A stretch of DNA of 64,000 nt from Sulfuricella denitrificans skB26 (GCF_000297055.2 NC_022357.1:2429501-2493500); one strand, 5' to 3'. Counted from the first letter of the stretch, positions 8,742 to 18,110 are shown. Made by a program: numbers and translations. Notes: generated from the sequence alone by a model not told the origin.

Positions 8742-10575
8742 TCAACCATTTCTTTAAATGACGAACCAGCATCTTCACACGAGGTAATTTTGTGTAGACA
8801 TGGCTAACAAACGGTTTCAACACCTCTTCCATCGTTATCGAATCTGGTGATTCGTAGAAGAATTGGGTACGCAACAATACCCGCCTGCCACATTCTGAGT
8901 GGCACGTTTCGAGCATCATCGAGTTATCCTCACTTGTGGTTCGCCAGTGCCAATTGGCAGTTGCTCTCCATGAGAACAGGAAATCGCTTCGTCGCAGAAA
9001 TAGAAGAAACAAATAAACATCTTCAGCCACCTTTAATTTCGGATCAACCAAATCCCTTTCCTCTAGCAAGGACGTTCTGGCGAGATATGCATTAGACCCT
9101 ACATAATTATCCAGTTGTAAAAGCCGTCGCCTTTTAAACTGATCAAAGAAAAACAAATGCCGGTTCTCTTTTATCTGTTTGCCAAGCGGGCCAGTATGGT
9201 TAGCTTGTCGATAGTAGTGTCCATCTTCGTCCTGAATCTGTATCCATCCGCTATACGCAACATGGTGTTCCTTGTCCGACTCAAGCAGGGCAACAAGCGA
9301 ACTGATATGGTTAGGATGAAGTGTATCGTCATCATCCAGATTGCAAAAATACTTGCCATCAATCGCCCGCATTCCATCCCAAAGTGCAGTGCTTCGGAAG
9401 CCGGTGGGTTCGGACGCAATCCGTTTGATCGATGTGAATCTGTTGGCATATTTTTCGAGCAACCCGTCAAGACCAGGGACTTCTCGATAACTAACCAACA
9501 CCAAACCAAGGTTAATATGGTTTTGCGCAGCCAAAGAATCAAGACAACGTTCAATGAATGCCAGCCCCCTTCCACCGACACGGACAATGACATCAACTCG
9601 CGCTTCTGTATTAGTGGTATTGTCGATTTCGTAATAATTGGCACGTTTAACTTGCTGTAAAAACTCCGGCAGCTGCGCCAACAACTTTTCAAGAGCGAAA
9701 TTTGCGTTGAAAATCGCATGGGATTGACTTGCCATCGCCAATGCTTCACCTTGATGCGAACAAATCCAGGCAAAGTGCGCGGAGATTTGGGCGACCTTTT
9801 CCGCTACGCTCGCGTCTTGATCCACATAGAGAGCCGAGCCGCCAAAATGGCGTTGCGCAAAGTTCGACTTTTCGGTGATGATCACCGCACCTGCTGCTGC
9901 TGCCTCGAATATTCGCATCGAGGGCAAGTCATGTTTCAAATGCTCGTCTCGGTGCAAACAGAGCACAACCCCTTCCGAATTGATTTTTTCAAATATTGAT
10001 ACCCCATCGAAGGGAATAGCGCCTTTGTAGGCGGCACCGTAGTGCGCCCACTTAGCTGGATCACCATAAAAAGAAACAGGAAGCTTGGCGCGCAGATCGT
10101 TCATCAGTTTGCTATGGCGACTGCCATCCCAATGCACGCCCGTATAAAACAACGCTGGGTTACTCAAATTTGGCGGAATAAATTCAGTCACGGGGGCCGT
10201 TGGCAGAAAATTCCAATCTGATATTGGACTATTTTTTCCGGTTGAAAATAGCAAATCATCCAAATACTGTCGGACACTATCTGATCCAGCCAGATATCCG
10301 TCATAGCTTAGGATAGATCGAACCCTCAATGGATCATCGCGATAAAACTCTGGGGGACTCCAAAGAAGGCCTATTGTCGGGACAGCTGTTAGCTTGGGTG
10401 AATACTCATGGGTAACAAGAACGCAATCTACATCCGCTTGGACAATATCCTCTGAAGTAATTACCTCAATGCATCTCCAGCCCATATGTTGGCATGCCCT
10501 CTTCAAACGAGCGATGAATTCACGCTCTGCAGAGTAAGCAAGATTAGGCCAGGAATTTAGCACTGCTATTCGCAA
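8725..10575 (-). CDS. Two-domain glycosyltransferase: GT4/CgeB-like plus GT2
   Basis: This 616-residue fusion has an N-terminal GT-B-like half to about residue 310, with LPSMRIFEAAAAGAVIITE as its donor-binding block. A C-terminal GT-A half from about residue 330 has DVIVRVGGRGLAFIERCLDSL and NLDDDDTLHP as the metal-binding motif. One chain may therefore add two sugars in turn to the same glycan. The TTG start at 10575 has AGAGG eight bases upstream. It belongs to the polysaccharide locus. Some GT2 motifs are altered (VRVGGRG in place of the usual PxxN), so activity of that half is less certain. Confidence 0.75.
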   Translation of the reverse strand: MRIAVLNSWPNLAYSAEREFIARLKRACQHMGWRCIEVITSEDIVQADVDCVLVTHEYSPKLTAVPTIGLLWSPPEFYRDDPLRVRSILSYDGYLAGSDSVRQYLDDLLFSTGKNSPISDWNFLPTAPVTEFIPPNLSNPALFYTGVHWDGSRHSKLMNDLRAKLPVSFYGDPAKWAHYGAAYKGAIPFDGVSIFEKINSEGVVLCLHRDEHLKHDLPSMRIFEAAAAGAVIITEKSNFAQRHFGGSALYVDQDASVAEKVAQISAHFAWICSHQGEALAMASQSHAIFNANFALEKLLAQLPEFLQQVKRANYYEIDNTTNTEARVDVIVRVGGRGLAFIERCLDSLAAQNHINLGLVLVSYREVPGLDGLLEKYANRFTSIKRIASEPTGFRSTALWDGMRAIDGKYFCNLDDDDTLHPNHISSLVALLESDKEHHVAYSGWIQIQDEDGHYYRQANHTGPLGKQIKENRHLFFFDQFKRRRLLQLDNYVGSNAYLARTSLLEERDLVDPKLKVAEDVYLFLLFLRRSDFLFSWRATANWHWRTTSEDNSMMLETCHSECGRRVLLRTQFFYESPDSITMEEVLKPFVSHVYTKLPRVKMLVRHLKKWLRNGSG

Positions 10576-10629
10576 AGTCGTACCTCTTGATCCAAAGGCC
10601 TATTCTGGCATCGGTTTTTTAGCATCTCT

Positions 10630-11652
10630 TTACCAGCCGAACCGTTTTAGCAATTTCAAAATATTTCTATTTACCATACCTGGTTCTTTATACTTCCCGG
10701 ACCTAAGCCAACTATGAACTTTCTTATCAAGGATGTTCCTCGGGTCATTCATCTTGCCGACTCCCGCGAGTTTGAAACGCTCGCCCAGTTTCCGCCAATC
10801 CACATCCCAAATATTCAACTTCTTGAACTTCTCTGTTCCATGGCGCTGGAAATATTTAAGCACTTCACGATCCCACCAATAGACACCATCTTTCTTGACG
10901 CTAAAGAGGTCTATATCATTTTCCCCATAATGATCGAACCACTCATTCTTGACTTCCAGGAGATCCGTGTCTTTCACTTCGTACATGTGATGGTACTGTC
11001 GGAATAGTTCCAACGCCCCACGTTCCGGCTGGTTCAGAATTTCCCAGCACTGATACCACCTTTGCTTGCTGGCCATCCTTTCCCAGTCGGTATACTGAAA
11101 ATGAAGAACCTTGACCTCATCCAAATCTACTTTCATGGAGTTCAATGGCATCGGTATGCGCATGCTGTGAATGGTAGCACCAGTATGTTCGCTCCCATCA
11201 TCCATGAATCCCCATGGGAAATAACAATCCGGCGACCAATATTTTTTCAACCCGGGCTTTAGATTGATCCATTTAAACCTGATAACGGTTCCCGGTGGAG
11301 CATGCATGATGAATTGCCATTCCTTGCTTTCACGAAAATTGGCCGATAGAAATTCATCGGCATCGAGCGTGACTAAAAGTCTTGGTCCTTCGATTTTTCT
11401 TGCAGCATTGATTAAAAGCTTTTGCCTCTCAGGCTCATTGAATTCGGTGGATGGGTTTTCAATAAGAATTACTTTAGGAAATTTCTCTGCGATTTCTCGT
11501 GAGTCATCATCTGAAAACTGATCGGCGATGATGATATGGTCAGCCCAAAGACTGGCAGCCATTAAGAATTGTTCCAGAATCCATGATTCGTTCTTGACCG
11601 GCGTCAGACAAATAATCTTCGGGTTAACAAGCAGTGACATAGCATCTTTCAT
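10630..11652 (-). CDS. Family 2 glycosyltransferase (Glyco_tranf_2_4/GT92-like)
   Basis: This 340-residue protein starts with IICLTPVKNESWILEQFL and has IIIADQFSDDDSREIAEKF and LLVTLDADEFLSANF, the acidic motif of this branch of GT2-like enzymes. A WWDREVLKYF segment and a basic C-terminus follow. The ATG at 11652 overlaps the stop of the damaged frame upstream (TAATG), so the two were translationally coupled. Substrate is unknown; context points to surface-glycan assembly. Confidence 0.75.
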   Translation of the reverse strand: MKDAMSLLVNPKIICLTPVKNESWILEQFLMAASLWADHIIIADQFSDDDSREIAEKFPKVILIENPSTEFNEPERQKLLINAARKIEGPRLLVTLDADEFLSANFRESKEWQFIMHAPPGTVIRFKWINLKPGLKKYWSPDCYFPWGFMDDGSEHTGATIHSMRIPMPLNSMKVDLDEVKVLHFQYTDWERMASKQRWYQCWEILNQPERGALELFRQYHHMYEVKDTDLLEVKNEWFDHYGENDIDLFSVKKDGVYWWDREVLKYFQRHGTEKFKKLNIWDVDWRKLGERFKLAGVGKMNDPRNILDKKVHSWLRSGKYKEPGMVNRNILKLLKRFGW

Positions 11653-12007
11653 TAAAATAGTCGCTCAACAAGCCCGATATCGTTCAATTTTACCGTAAAT
11701 AGGTGTGCAATTTTCCCCGGATCAAAATGATGATCAAGTGGATTGTTGTTGAGGAAATCACCTGATACTACCCCAGTCTCCGTATCAAGCGTCCCTTGTT
11801 GCAAGTCCATATAGTGAATGCCCTGCTTTCCGAAAAAAAATTCAACCTGCCGTACCACTCGATGGTCAATGCAGCTCCGTCTGCGTAGCGCTGATGGAAA
11901 GTTGCTTGTTGGCTACTTTGCTCTTCTCTAGTTGGTGGTCCGTTATAGTTGACAGCGGCATACTGCAAACGATCACGCTGGCTAGCAGGAGCTATTCTAA
12001 ATAGGCT
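11652..12007 (-). pseudogene. Frameshifted C-terminal gene fragment, possibly SGNH-hydrolase-like
   Basis: Two overlapping frames (12007 to 11768, and 11858 to 11652) join into one continuous protein-like sequence if one T is added to an eight-T run (A-run on the plus strand at 11833-11840). The upstream part contains YAAVNYNGPPTREE. The downstream part contains GIHYMDLQQGTL and NNNPLDHHFDPGKIAH, in which the DHH segment recalls the D-x-x-H motif at the end of SGNH hydrolases; that call is weak. A TGA at 12008-12010 closes the frame upstream, with no good start after it. The final stop overlaps the next gene's ATG, as in an intact operon. Confidence 0.5.
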
Positions 12008-12110
12008 TCAGCCAACCTGAAATAATTCGTTCAGAGACAAGCCAAGCTGTCCCTGAATGGATGTTTCACTTTCTTTCGCCCGGTGCCGGCGGTTCGGATA
12101 GATTTCACGG

Positions 12111-12833
12111 TTAACTAAATTTAGGGAGCCAGTGTTGCAATTCCGGCTCGCAAGAATAAATTTCAGAATAAATCCGATCTGTATATTCTTCTGCGAACAC
12201 ATTCCGGTTAATTTGGTATTCTGTGGTCAAATTCACTACCTGCGCGTCATGCATCGTCTTTTTCTTTAATTCAGCCTTGGAGGATTTTTCCAATGCCGCC
12301 TCCAGCTTGCACACGTCCAGTTCTTCCCCAAAATGTAGGCATATTTTGACGAATTCGTGCGCCATGTCTACTTTCATCCCCTCGTATGTGATTACCGTCT
12401 TCTTCTTGGTGAAATCGTCATGCACCAACCACTTCGCGAGGTGCTGGGCATAAAGATTCGTCCAGTAATGCCGCCTTTCCTGGTCGTTGTAATCCTCCTT
12501 GTAATAACAAAGTTGTGAATAAACCGTCTCGACAGGATTTCGATAAAGATAAAGCACATTCTCTCGCCTTAGCTTCAAGTCCATATCATGCGTGTGATAA
12601 CAGGTAAAATCTGCTACATCCTTGAAATAAAATGCGCGGACCAGCGACGGCATTTCGAAATACAGCTCCATGATCATCCGCAGCCAGTGGCTGCCAGTTC
12701 GCGAAAAACTTACCAGATAGGGAAAGGCCGGATTATCTGTAACCGCCTTAATTATTTCCGGGGAATCTACCGAGACAGAGCCATCCGAGTTCAAGGCCCG
12801 GTTTATGATTTTCTTTAGCAAGCGCATACTCAT
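12111..12833 (-). CDS. Sulfotransferase family protein (PAPS-dependent)
   Basis: This 240-residue protein has SFSRTGSHW at 42-50, the 5'-phosphosulfate-binding loop, and YRNPVETVYSQ at 97-107, the 3'-phosphate-binding block with the conserved Arg and Ser. The catalytic partner region includes CYHTHDMDL at about residue 78. It would move sulfate from PAPS to a glycan or lipid hydroxyl. Lying inside the polysaccharide locus, it suggests a sulfated surface polymer (inference). ATG 12833 and ATG 12827 are both possible starts. Confidence 0.82.
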   Translation of the reverse strand: MSMRLLKKIINRALNSDGSVSVDSPEIIKAVTDNPAFPYLVSFSRTGSHWLRMIMELYFEMPSLVRAFYFKDVADFTCYHTHDMDLKLRRENVLYLYRNPVETVYSQLCYYKEDYNDQERRHYWTNLYAQHLAKWLVHDDFTKKKTVITYEGMKVDMAHEFVKICLHFGEELDVCKLEAALEKSSKAELKKKTMHDAQVVNLTTEYQINRNVFAEEYTDRIYSEIYSCEPELQHWLPKFS

Positions 12834-12884
12834 TTCATATTATTTGCTGTTGAAAGAAATATGTTGTTTCAATATGCCAGAACT

Positions 12885-13991
12885 TCATCCAGCGCGGTCA
12901 AATAGCGGTTGGTTTGCTGTTTTTATCCTGACACCCCTGATTTTCGTTCTTAACTGCTCTATCCGATCACCTATATGCCTGTTCAGCAAGTACGCAAACA
13001 TGAGGGACATGAAAAGACATGCGCATAAAATTCCAAAGTGATCGAATATATTAAGCCGTTCTGACATGTCGTTAGTTATCCTTATGATCAGCAAATGGCA
13101 AATATAGATTGGGTAACTCAATTCTCCAATAGCTTGGTCAATTTTTGATGTACTCTGATAAAGAAAGGTCAGCGGCATGAACAATAAAAACACGGAAAAC
13201 AATAATGGCCCCTTAATGGCTTCATTTACCGGAATCCGAAAATAGAACACGACCAAACAAATAACTAGATAAGTTGCTAACCTCGGGAGCGCCCTAAAAG
13301 GGGCTAATGAAATGATCTTCCTCCAGAACGGCAGCAGATATTGGTTGGATAAAGCTCCCATCAAAAATAGAGACAGTTCCGCAGGAAAAAATCTGTAATT
13401 CCAAGGATCTCTATTACCTAGTCCTTGGTTGAACAAAAACCACCTAATTGAGAGAGATAGAATCAAGAGCACAAAAATCATTTTCTTGTCGCGCAATACA
13501 TAAGGAGCAAGCGCATAAAAACTTAGCTCGACACCGAGAGTCCATGCCTGCGGAACTAGCAAACCCGTGTGCAATAGAAAATCAGATTTTTTAAAATCGG
13601 AAGTGGCGACAAGATGTCCTTCATTGACACCAGAGAACATTACCCAATCCTGTCCAAATATAAATAGGTTAGAAAATATGAGTAAAGCGTCTGCCGAAGC
13701 CGGGATATTTTGATAGAGGTCTAGAAATTTCTGGTTGATTAAGATAGCGTAGAGAAGCGAGAGGAAAGCAACAGCCAAGTAGATTGGATAAATCCGAAGG
13801 ATCCTGTTCAAATAAAATTTCAGTGGATTCTCGTAGGACTTGTTTGTGGCGATTACATGAGCGATGAGGTAACCCGAGATGAAGTAAAACAGCTGGACCG
13901 CATGTAGTCCACCAATAAAGACAAAACTCCCGCCAAAGGGTAGGTGCGCGAATACGACGGCAATCGCTAGAATTGTTCTCAATAGCCCCAT
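12885..13991 (-). CDS. Acyltransferase family 3 (OafA/YrhL type) membrane protein
   Basis: This 368-residue integral membrane protein has about ten hydrophobic helices. The N-terminal VVFAHLPFGG holds the conserved His of acyltransferase family 3, followed by QLFYFISGYLIAHV, the FF-x-SG-[FY] block. These enzymes O-acetylate or otherwise acylate polysaccharides at the membrane. It sits between the methyltransferase and sulfotransferase genes, so the glycan is probably decorated in three ways. The gene is clearly AT-rich compared with the flanks of the window. Confidence 0.85.
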   Translation of the reverse strand: MGLLRTILAIAVVFAHLPFGGSFVFIGGLHAVQLFYFISGYLIAHVIATNKSYENPLKFYLNRILRIYPIYLAVAFLSLLYAILINQKFLDLYQNIPASADALLIFSNLFIFGQDWVMFSGVNEGHLVATSDFKKSDFLLHTGLLVPQAWTLGVELSFYALAPYVLRDKKMIFVLLILSLSIRWFLFNQGLGNRDPWNYRFFPAELSLFLMGALSNQYLLPFWRKIISLAPFRALPRLATYLVICLVVFYFRIPVNEAIKGPLLFSVFLLFMPLTFLYQSTSKIDQAIGELSYPIYICHLLIIRITNDMSERLNIFDHFGILCACLFMSLMFAYLLNRHIGDRIEQLRTKIRGVRIKTANQPLFDRAG

Positions 13992-14087
13992 TTCACTTTA
14001 ACGTCCTAACGAACGAAACCTCCACTGTTTCTCATTAGCGATTGAAGAGCCATTTGTCCCTAGTCAGTTAACCCAGCCACCCATTTA

Positions 14088-15539
14088 TCACTGCGCCCTC
14101 TCTATTTTCTCAGCAAGCTGCTCTGGAATAAGTAAATCAGCATGCCCGAATACCAGCAGACCCCAGCCGCGTAGCGGATGATGTTTGGAAGTCTTATCTT
14201 TGTAGGTCGGATAATAAAGTTGATAAGCTTTGTCCAGGGTCAAAGCATCCTTAACGAAATCATATGAACAAATCTGATCCTGATACTGGTCATATCCGAA
14301 TTGATCGTGTCCGGGAACCTTGAAGTCATCAATCAGGATGTATGCGGAATTGAAGTGCCGTGTGATGAATTCCAATTCTTTTTTCAATGGCCATTCAAAG
14401 CCATAACCGTGTGCATCCAGCCAGAAGAAACATGGTTCCGTGAAAATCCCCAGTTCATGTTTTGAAATGTGCTCGATGAATTGTTGTGACATTCCATGGA
14501 ACAGCGAAACATTCCCGTACTTCTTTGTATGCTCACTCGCCCGCTCGTAGGCCGAGAGATCCGATTCGCAGGACAGGCAGCGCAACCACGGGTAGCTCCG
14601 GGCAACATAGGCTAGTGTCGACCCCACGTTGGCACCTGTTTCAACGAAGACCTTACTCTTGCCTGCCAAATACTCGACTAAGCGCAACAAATATTCGTCC
14701 CCATGGAAGCCAACATCAACAAACTGCGACAACACTCTTGTGGGGGGTGTTTCGCACATCAGAGATGATAGTTTGGATTTTAATCTGGAAAACATTGCCA
14801 GAAAACTTCTTCTCACTGCTGTATCGATGGTCACGATCTCTATCTGATCCTCCCCGCTATCCAGCGGATGACGGGTATGTGTCAACTGAACGGTAAGTCG
14901 TTTTCCCTTGAGTATTTTGTCATTCTTCACATCACTAACATAGAACAAGTTTCCCGACATCCTGATAGATTTAGTGTAGCCGTGCGGCAATATTAAAGCG
15001 TCCAATTGCGCTTCATGATGAAGTTCGTCCGACTCAATAACCATCACTCTTGGTCGGTGGCGGGAAAGATTCAGTCCTTTTATCGCCTCAATCTCATAAC
15101 CTTCCACATCGAGGGAAAGTATGTCTACCTTAGTAATTTGGTGGGCATCCAGCAAGGTGCTCAGCCGCATCTTTTTCACCAACTGCTCTTCAAACCCGGA
15201 AAAAAAGTGGGCGTAATCACGTTTCCAGCGTGTCTCGCTAGATTTGTCGAGAGTTGAAAGGCTCCCGCGTGCGTTCGCATAGAAAATCGCATCCTCATCG
15301 GCCTCGCCTGCCGCACAGTGACATACGATGCTGCGGGGCCGGTTTGCTTTTAACATACCGATATACCCTGAGTGCGCCTCCACACACAGCCCTTTCCAGC
15401 CACGCTCTTCAAACAACAGGGTGTTGCTGAAACGTTTTCCATCTATACAACCCACCTCGACAAAGAATCCCTCCTTTTGGTCCCCAAATATCAGGTCCAG
15501 AAGTGCGTCCTCTCCGTGCTGGCTATAGTATTTAATCAA
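14088..15539 (-). CDS. FkbM-family methyltransferase with a second methyltransferase-like domain
   Basis: This 483-residue protein is about twice the length of a single FkbM domain. The N-terminal half has FFVEVGCIDGKRFSNT (SAM-binding loop) and DILSLDVEGYEIEAIKG, both FkbM hallmarks. The C-terminal half has its own VFVETGANVGSTLAYVAR loop, an acidic LSCESD strand end and FFWLDAHG, and ends with a GWGLL segment. It probably O-methylates two positions, or one domain modifies the other's product; this is inference. The TTG start at 15539 has an AAGAGA element upstream. It follows the ABC exporter ATPase gene in the same direction. Confidence 0.8.
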   Translation of the reverse strand: MIKYYSQHGEDALLDLIFGDQKEGFFVEVGCIDGKRFSNTLLFEERGWKGLCVEAHSGYIGMLKANRPRSIVCHCAAGEADEDAIFYANARGSLSTLDKSSETRWKRDYAHFFSGFEEQLVKKMRLSTLLDAHQITKVDILSLDVEGYEIEAIKGLNLSRHRPRVMVIESDELHHEAQLDALILPHGYTKSIRMSGNLFYVSDVKNDKILKGKRLTVQLTHTRHPLDSGEDQIEIVTIDTAVRRSFLAMFSRLKSKLSSLMCETPPTRVLSQFVDVGFHGDEYLLRLVEYLAGKSKVFVETGANVGSTLAYVARSYPWLRCLSCESDLSAYERASEHTKKYGNVSLFHGMSQQFIEHISKHELGIFTEPCFFWLDAHGYGFEWPLKKELEFITRHFNSAYILIDDFKVPGHDQFGYDQYQDQICSYDFVKDALTLDKAYQLYYPTYKDKTSKHHPLRGWGLLVFGHADLLIPEQLAEKIERAQ

Positions 15540-15548
15540 GATGATCTC

Positions 15549-16817
15549 TTATAAAAGGCGCCATAGAGACTCAGTTAATAAATCCCCATATTTCGCGGAA
15601 TCATGATCTTTATTGTTTGTAGAAATCTCATTGACCTCGAAACTGATTACCCTCACGACGTGGTCGAGTGCTAACTTATTGCGTCGGATACCGAGCGTGA
15701 CTGAATACACCCCGGGTTTAAGATGAAGGTTTGGAAGTTTAAGATTTATTGATATTAAAGAATCTTTGTCTGCGGAAAATAGCGATCCTGCTTCCTCACT
15801 TAGCACGGTCGTAATCCGATAGTCCATGTAGGTATCCAATCCGAAAACTATAGACAACCCGTCAACTTTCTCGAATGCCTTTATTTCCAGATCAAATGCG
15901 ATGTCCTCACCCGATTTAAAGCTTACAACTTTTTTCCCATTGCCATTTACAGGCGACACGTTTGTAAACTTGGCGACGAGGCCGTAATCGTGTCGTGCAC
16001 GGGGCATGTCCCCAATGCTTTCTTTTCCTATTAAAGATGAGTCGCTGAGATAGAGCTCAATCACTTTTTCAATTGCCCCCACATCGCTTAGACCCCCATC
16101 CCGAAGCAATATTCCATTGCCGCATAGTTTTTGTATAGAGGCCATGTTGTGACTTACAAACAATACTGTCCGCCCGTCATTTCCGACCTCCTCCATTTTG
16201 CCGAGACACTTTTTTTGAAACTGTGCATCGCCTACCGCAAGCACCTCATCCACGATTAAAATATCCGGTTCCAAATGTGCGGCCACAGAAAAAGCTAGAC
16301 GCACATACATGCCACTGGAATATCTCTTGACGGGGGTATCAAGAAACTTTTCAACGTCAGCGAAGGCGACGATTTCATCAAACTTGCTTTTTATTTCAGC
16401 CTTGCTCATACCGAGGATCGCACCGTTCAGATAGATGTTTTCACGTCCGGTGAGCTCTGGATGAAAGCCCGTACCAACTTCCAGCAGGCTAGCCACGCGC
16501 CCCTTGATGGAGGCTCTTCCCGATGTCGGCTCCGTAATGCGGCTCAGGATTTTCAGCAGGGTGGACTTGCCTGCGCCATTGCGTCCGATGACCCCCACCC
16601 GGTCGCCCTGTTGTATGTCAAAGCTGACGTCCTTGAGCGCCCAGAATTCTTCGTGCGTTGAATCATTTTCAAGAGCCGCAAAAGGATGAATCAGTCTATT
16701 TGTGAAACGCTTGGCGCCATTCGCCAGTACGTCGCGCAAAGTGGTGTAGCGCTCCTGCTTCTGATGGCGGAGGATATATTTTTTCGATAGATTCTCGACT
16801 GAGATAATAGGCGGCAT
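15549..16817 (-). CDS. wzt: Polysaccharide ABC exporter ATPase with Wzt-type C-terminal domain
   Basis: This 422-residue protein has an N-terminal ABC ATPase: Walker A GRNGAGKST at 78-86, signature YSSGMYVRL from about 166, and Walker B ILIVDE at 186-191. The segment after about residue 270 is a separate beta-rich domain like the C-terminal glycan-binding domain of Wzt, which recognises the finished, often terminally modified, O-chain. With the permease gene just upstream it would export lipid-linked polysaccharide across the inner membrane. Its ATG overlaps the permease stop (TAATG). Confidence 0.9.
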   Translation of the reverse strand: MPPIISVENLSKKYILRHQKQERYTTLRDVLANGAKRFTNRLIHPFAALENDSTHEEFWALKDVSFDIQQGDRVGVIGRNGAGKSTLLKILSRITEPTSGRASIKGRVASLLEVGTGFHPELTGRENIYLNGAILGMSKAEIKSKFDEIVAFADVEKFLDTPVKRYSSGMYVRLAFSVAAHLEPDILIVDEVLAVGDAQFQKKCLGKMEEVGNDGRTVLFVSHNMASIQKLCGNGILLRDGGLSDVGAIEKVIELYLSDSSLIGKESIGDMPRARHDYGLVAKFTNVSPVNGNGKKVVSFKSGEDIAFDLEIKAFEKVDGLSIVFGLDTYMDYRITTVLSEEAGSLFSADKDSLISINLKLPNLHLKPGVYSVTLGIRRNKLALDHVVRVISFEVNEISTNNKDHDSAKYGDLLTESLWRLL

Positions 16818-17659
16818 TAAATTACGTCCGCAAAGGTTTTTTCTGTTTTACGGAAATATACTATCCCGGTAATCAGCATTACCACAATCAGAAACAGGGA
16901 GAGCAAAAAACCGGGCCAATAAAGTGGGGTGCTACCCCCGAGGATGGCCCAACGAAAACCATCGATCACGCCCACCATCGGGTTCAAGGAAAAGAGAAGC
17001 CGCCATTCTTCAGGGACGATGGTGCTACTGAACCCTACCGGTGAAATGTATAGCCCGAATTGCACCACAAATGGAATGATAATTCGAAAATCGCGGTATT
17101 TGACGTTGAGTGCTGCGATCCACAATCCCGCGCCCATTGCAGCGGCAAAGGCCACAAAGATAAAAAGGGGTAGAGTAAACATGCGCAGGTTTGGCTCAAA
17201 TCCATACCAGATCATCAACCCCACTAGGATGACTCCCGAAACAAGAAAATCCACGAAGCTGACGATCACCGCACTGGCGGGGATAACCAAACGCGGGAAG
17301 TACACCTTGGAAATCATCCCGGCATTGCTGATCAGACTGTCCCCGGCGCCGCTAAAGGCCGCAGCAAAAAACTGCCAAGGTAACAGTGCCGCAAAAACCA
17401 GAATCGGATATGGCGCGCCATCAGAAGGTAATTTTGCCAGCTTGCTGAAAACCAGCGTAAATACCAGCATCGTAATCAATGGGCGCCCCAATGCCCACAC
17501 AATGCCAATAACAGTTTGCTTGTAGCGCACAAGAATATCTCGCCACGCCAAAAAGAAGAACAGTTCGCGGTAACGCCAGAGGTCTCGCCAATAATGGCGC
17601 TCGGTGCAACCGGCTTCGATTACTAATGTTTGGGAGTTAGTGTGCATGGGGTTTGTCAA
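16817..17659 (-). CDS. wzm: Polysaccharide ABC-2 type exporter permease (Wzm-like)
   Basis: This 280-residue permease has six predicted membrane helices and the ABC-2 polysaccharide family blocks WRYRELFFFLAWRDILVRYKQ and GIVWALGRPLI near the N-terminus, with WAILGG close to the last helix pair. It forms the membrane channel for the ATPase encoded directly downstream. Use of this pair, with no Wzx or Wzy visible, means the polymer is made in the cytoplasm and exported whole. The ATG at 17659 is taken; a second Met lies four codons in. Confidence 0.9.
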   Translation of the reverse strand: MTNPMHTNSQTLVIEAGCTERHYWRDLWRYRELFFFLAWRDILVRYKQTVIGIVWALGRPLITMLVFTLVFSKLAKLPSDGAPYPILVFAALLPWQFFAAAFSGAGDSLISNAGMISKVYFPRLVIPASAVIVSFVDFLVSGVILVGLMIWYGFEPNLRMFTLPLFIFVAFAAAMGAGLWIAALNVKYRDFRIIIPFVVQFGLYISPVGFSSTIVPEEWRLLFSLNPMVGVIDGFRWAILGGSTPLYWPGFLLSLFLIVVMLITGIVYFRKTEKTFADVI

Positions 17660-17679
17660 TCAAGACTAGCGAAAGGACT

Positions 17680-17904
17680 TCAGCATCGACAAGCTTTTTC
17701 ATGCAGAAAATATTCGATATTAATTTGTGGTGCTACGGATAATGAATTAAGCGGCACAAAGTATTTAGAGCCTTTATACAATGAGAAATCCCGCCCAAAC
17801 TGGGCCACCTTGAGGTCTGTTCCAATCCAGGCTGACTCCATTAAAGTTAATACGTTATCAATTCCTTGATCGCCAAAAATGTAAAATGCGTTGCGTATTT
17901 TCAT
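17680..17904 (-). CDS. Small hypothetical protein upstream of the exporter genes
   Basis: A 74-codon frame (ATG at 17904) runs in the same direction as the exporter operon and ends 21 bases before it. The predicted product is soluble, begins MKIRNAFYIFGDQG and has no recognised motif. There is no clear ribosome binding site. It could be a small leading gene of the operon, a remnant, or chance. Confidence 0.3.
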   Translation of the reverse strand: MKIRNAFYIFGDQGIDNVLTLMESAWIGTDLKVAQFGRDFSLYKGSKYFVPLNSLSVAPQINIEYFLHEKACRC

Positions 17905-18110
17905 TGAGTATCGGCAAAAATGCGCAAAGTGTCGAAAACAAAGGTTCTGCAGCTCATCTTGTACAGCATCTCTTCAACCGCGTGCCAATGTCAACTTAAC
18001 CGAACCGGAAAGCCGACAAACCATACGGCCACACTTTTGTGACCGTTGAGTTGCACTCTCTACGAGCGCGCATTACCTTGGCGTGGTGCCACACAGCATC
18101 GAAACTTTTA
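17905..18110. other. Intergenic region with a copy of the pilin-upstream repeat
   Basis: No gene is seen here. At 17921-17938 an 18-base word matches 39-56, upstream of the pilin gene, at 17 positions, but here it lacks the opposing arm. On the minus strand a TTGACA box is visible at about 17990, with only a weak -10 match behind it. The region should hold the promoter of the minus-strand polysaccharide locus. Confidence 0.45.

Noticed and set aside
14486..14896. 136-codon plus-strand open frame
   Set aside because: Antisense to the FkbM-type gene, which has clear motifs on the minus strand.
17972..17988. TTGGCACG-cgg-TTG on the minus strand looks like a sigma-54 promoter
   Set aside because: The spacing between the GG and the expected GC element is wrong and the GC itself is missing, so it is not a valid -24/-12 site.
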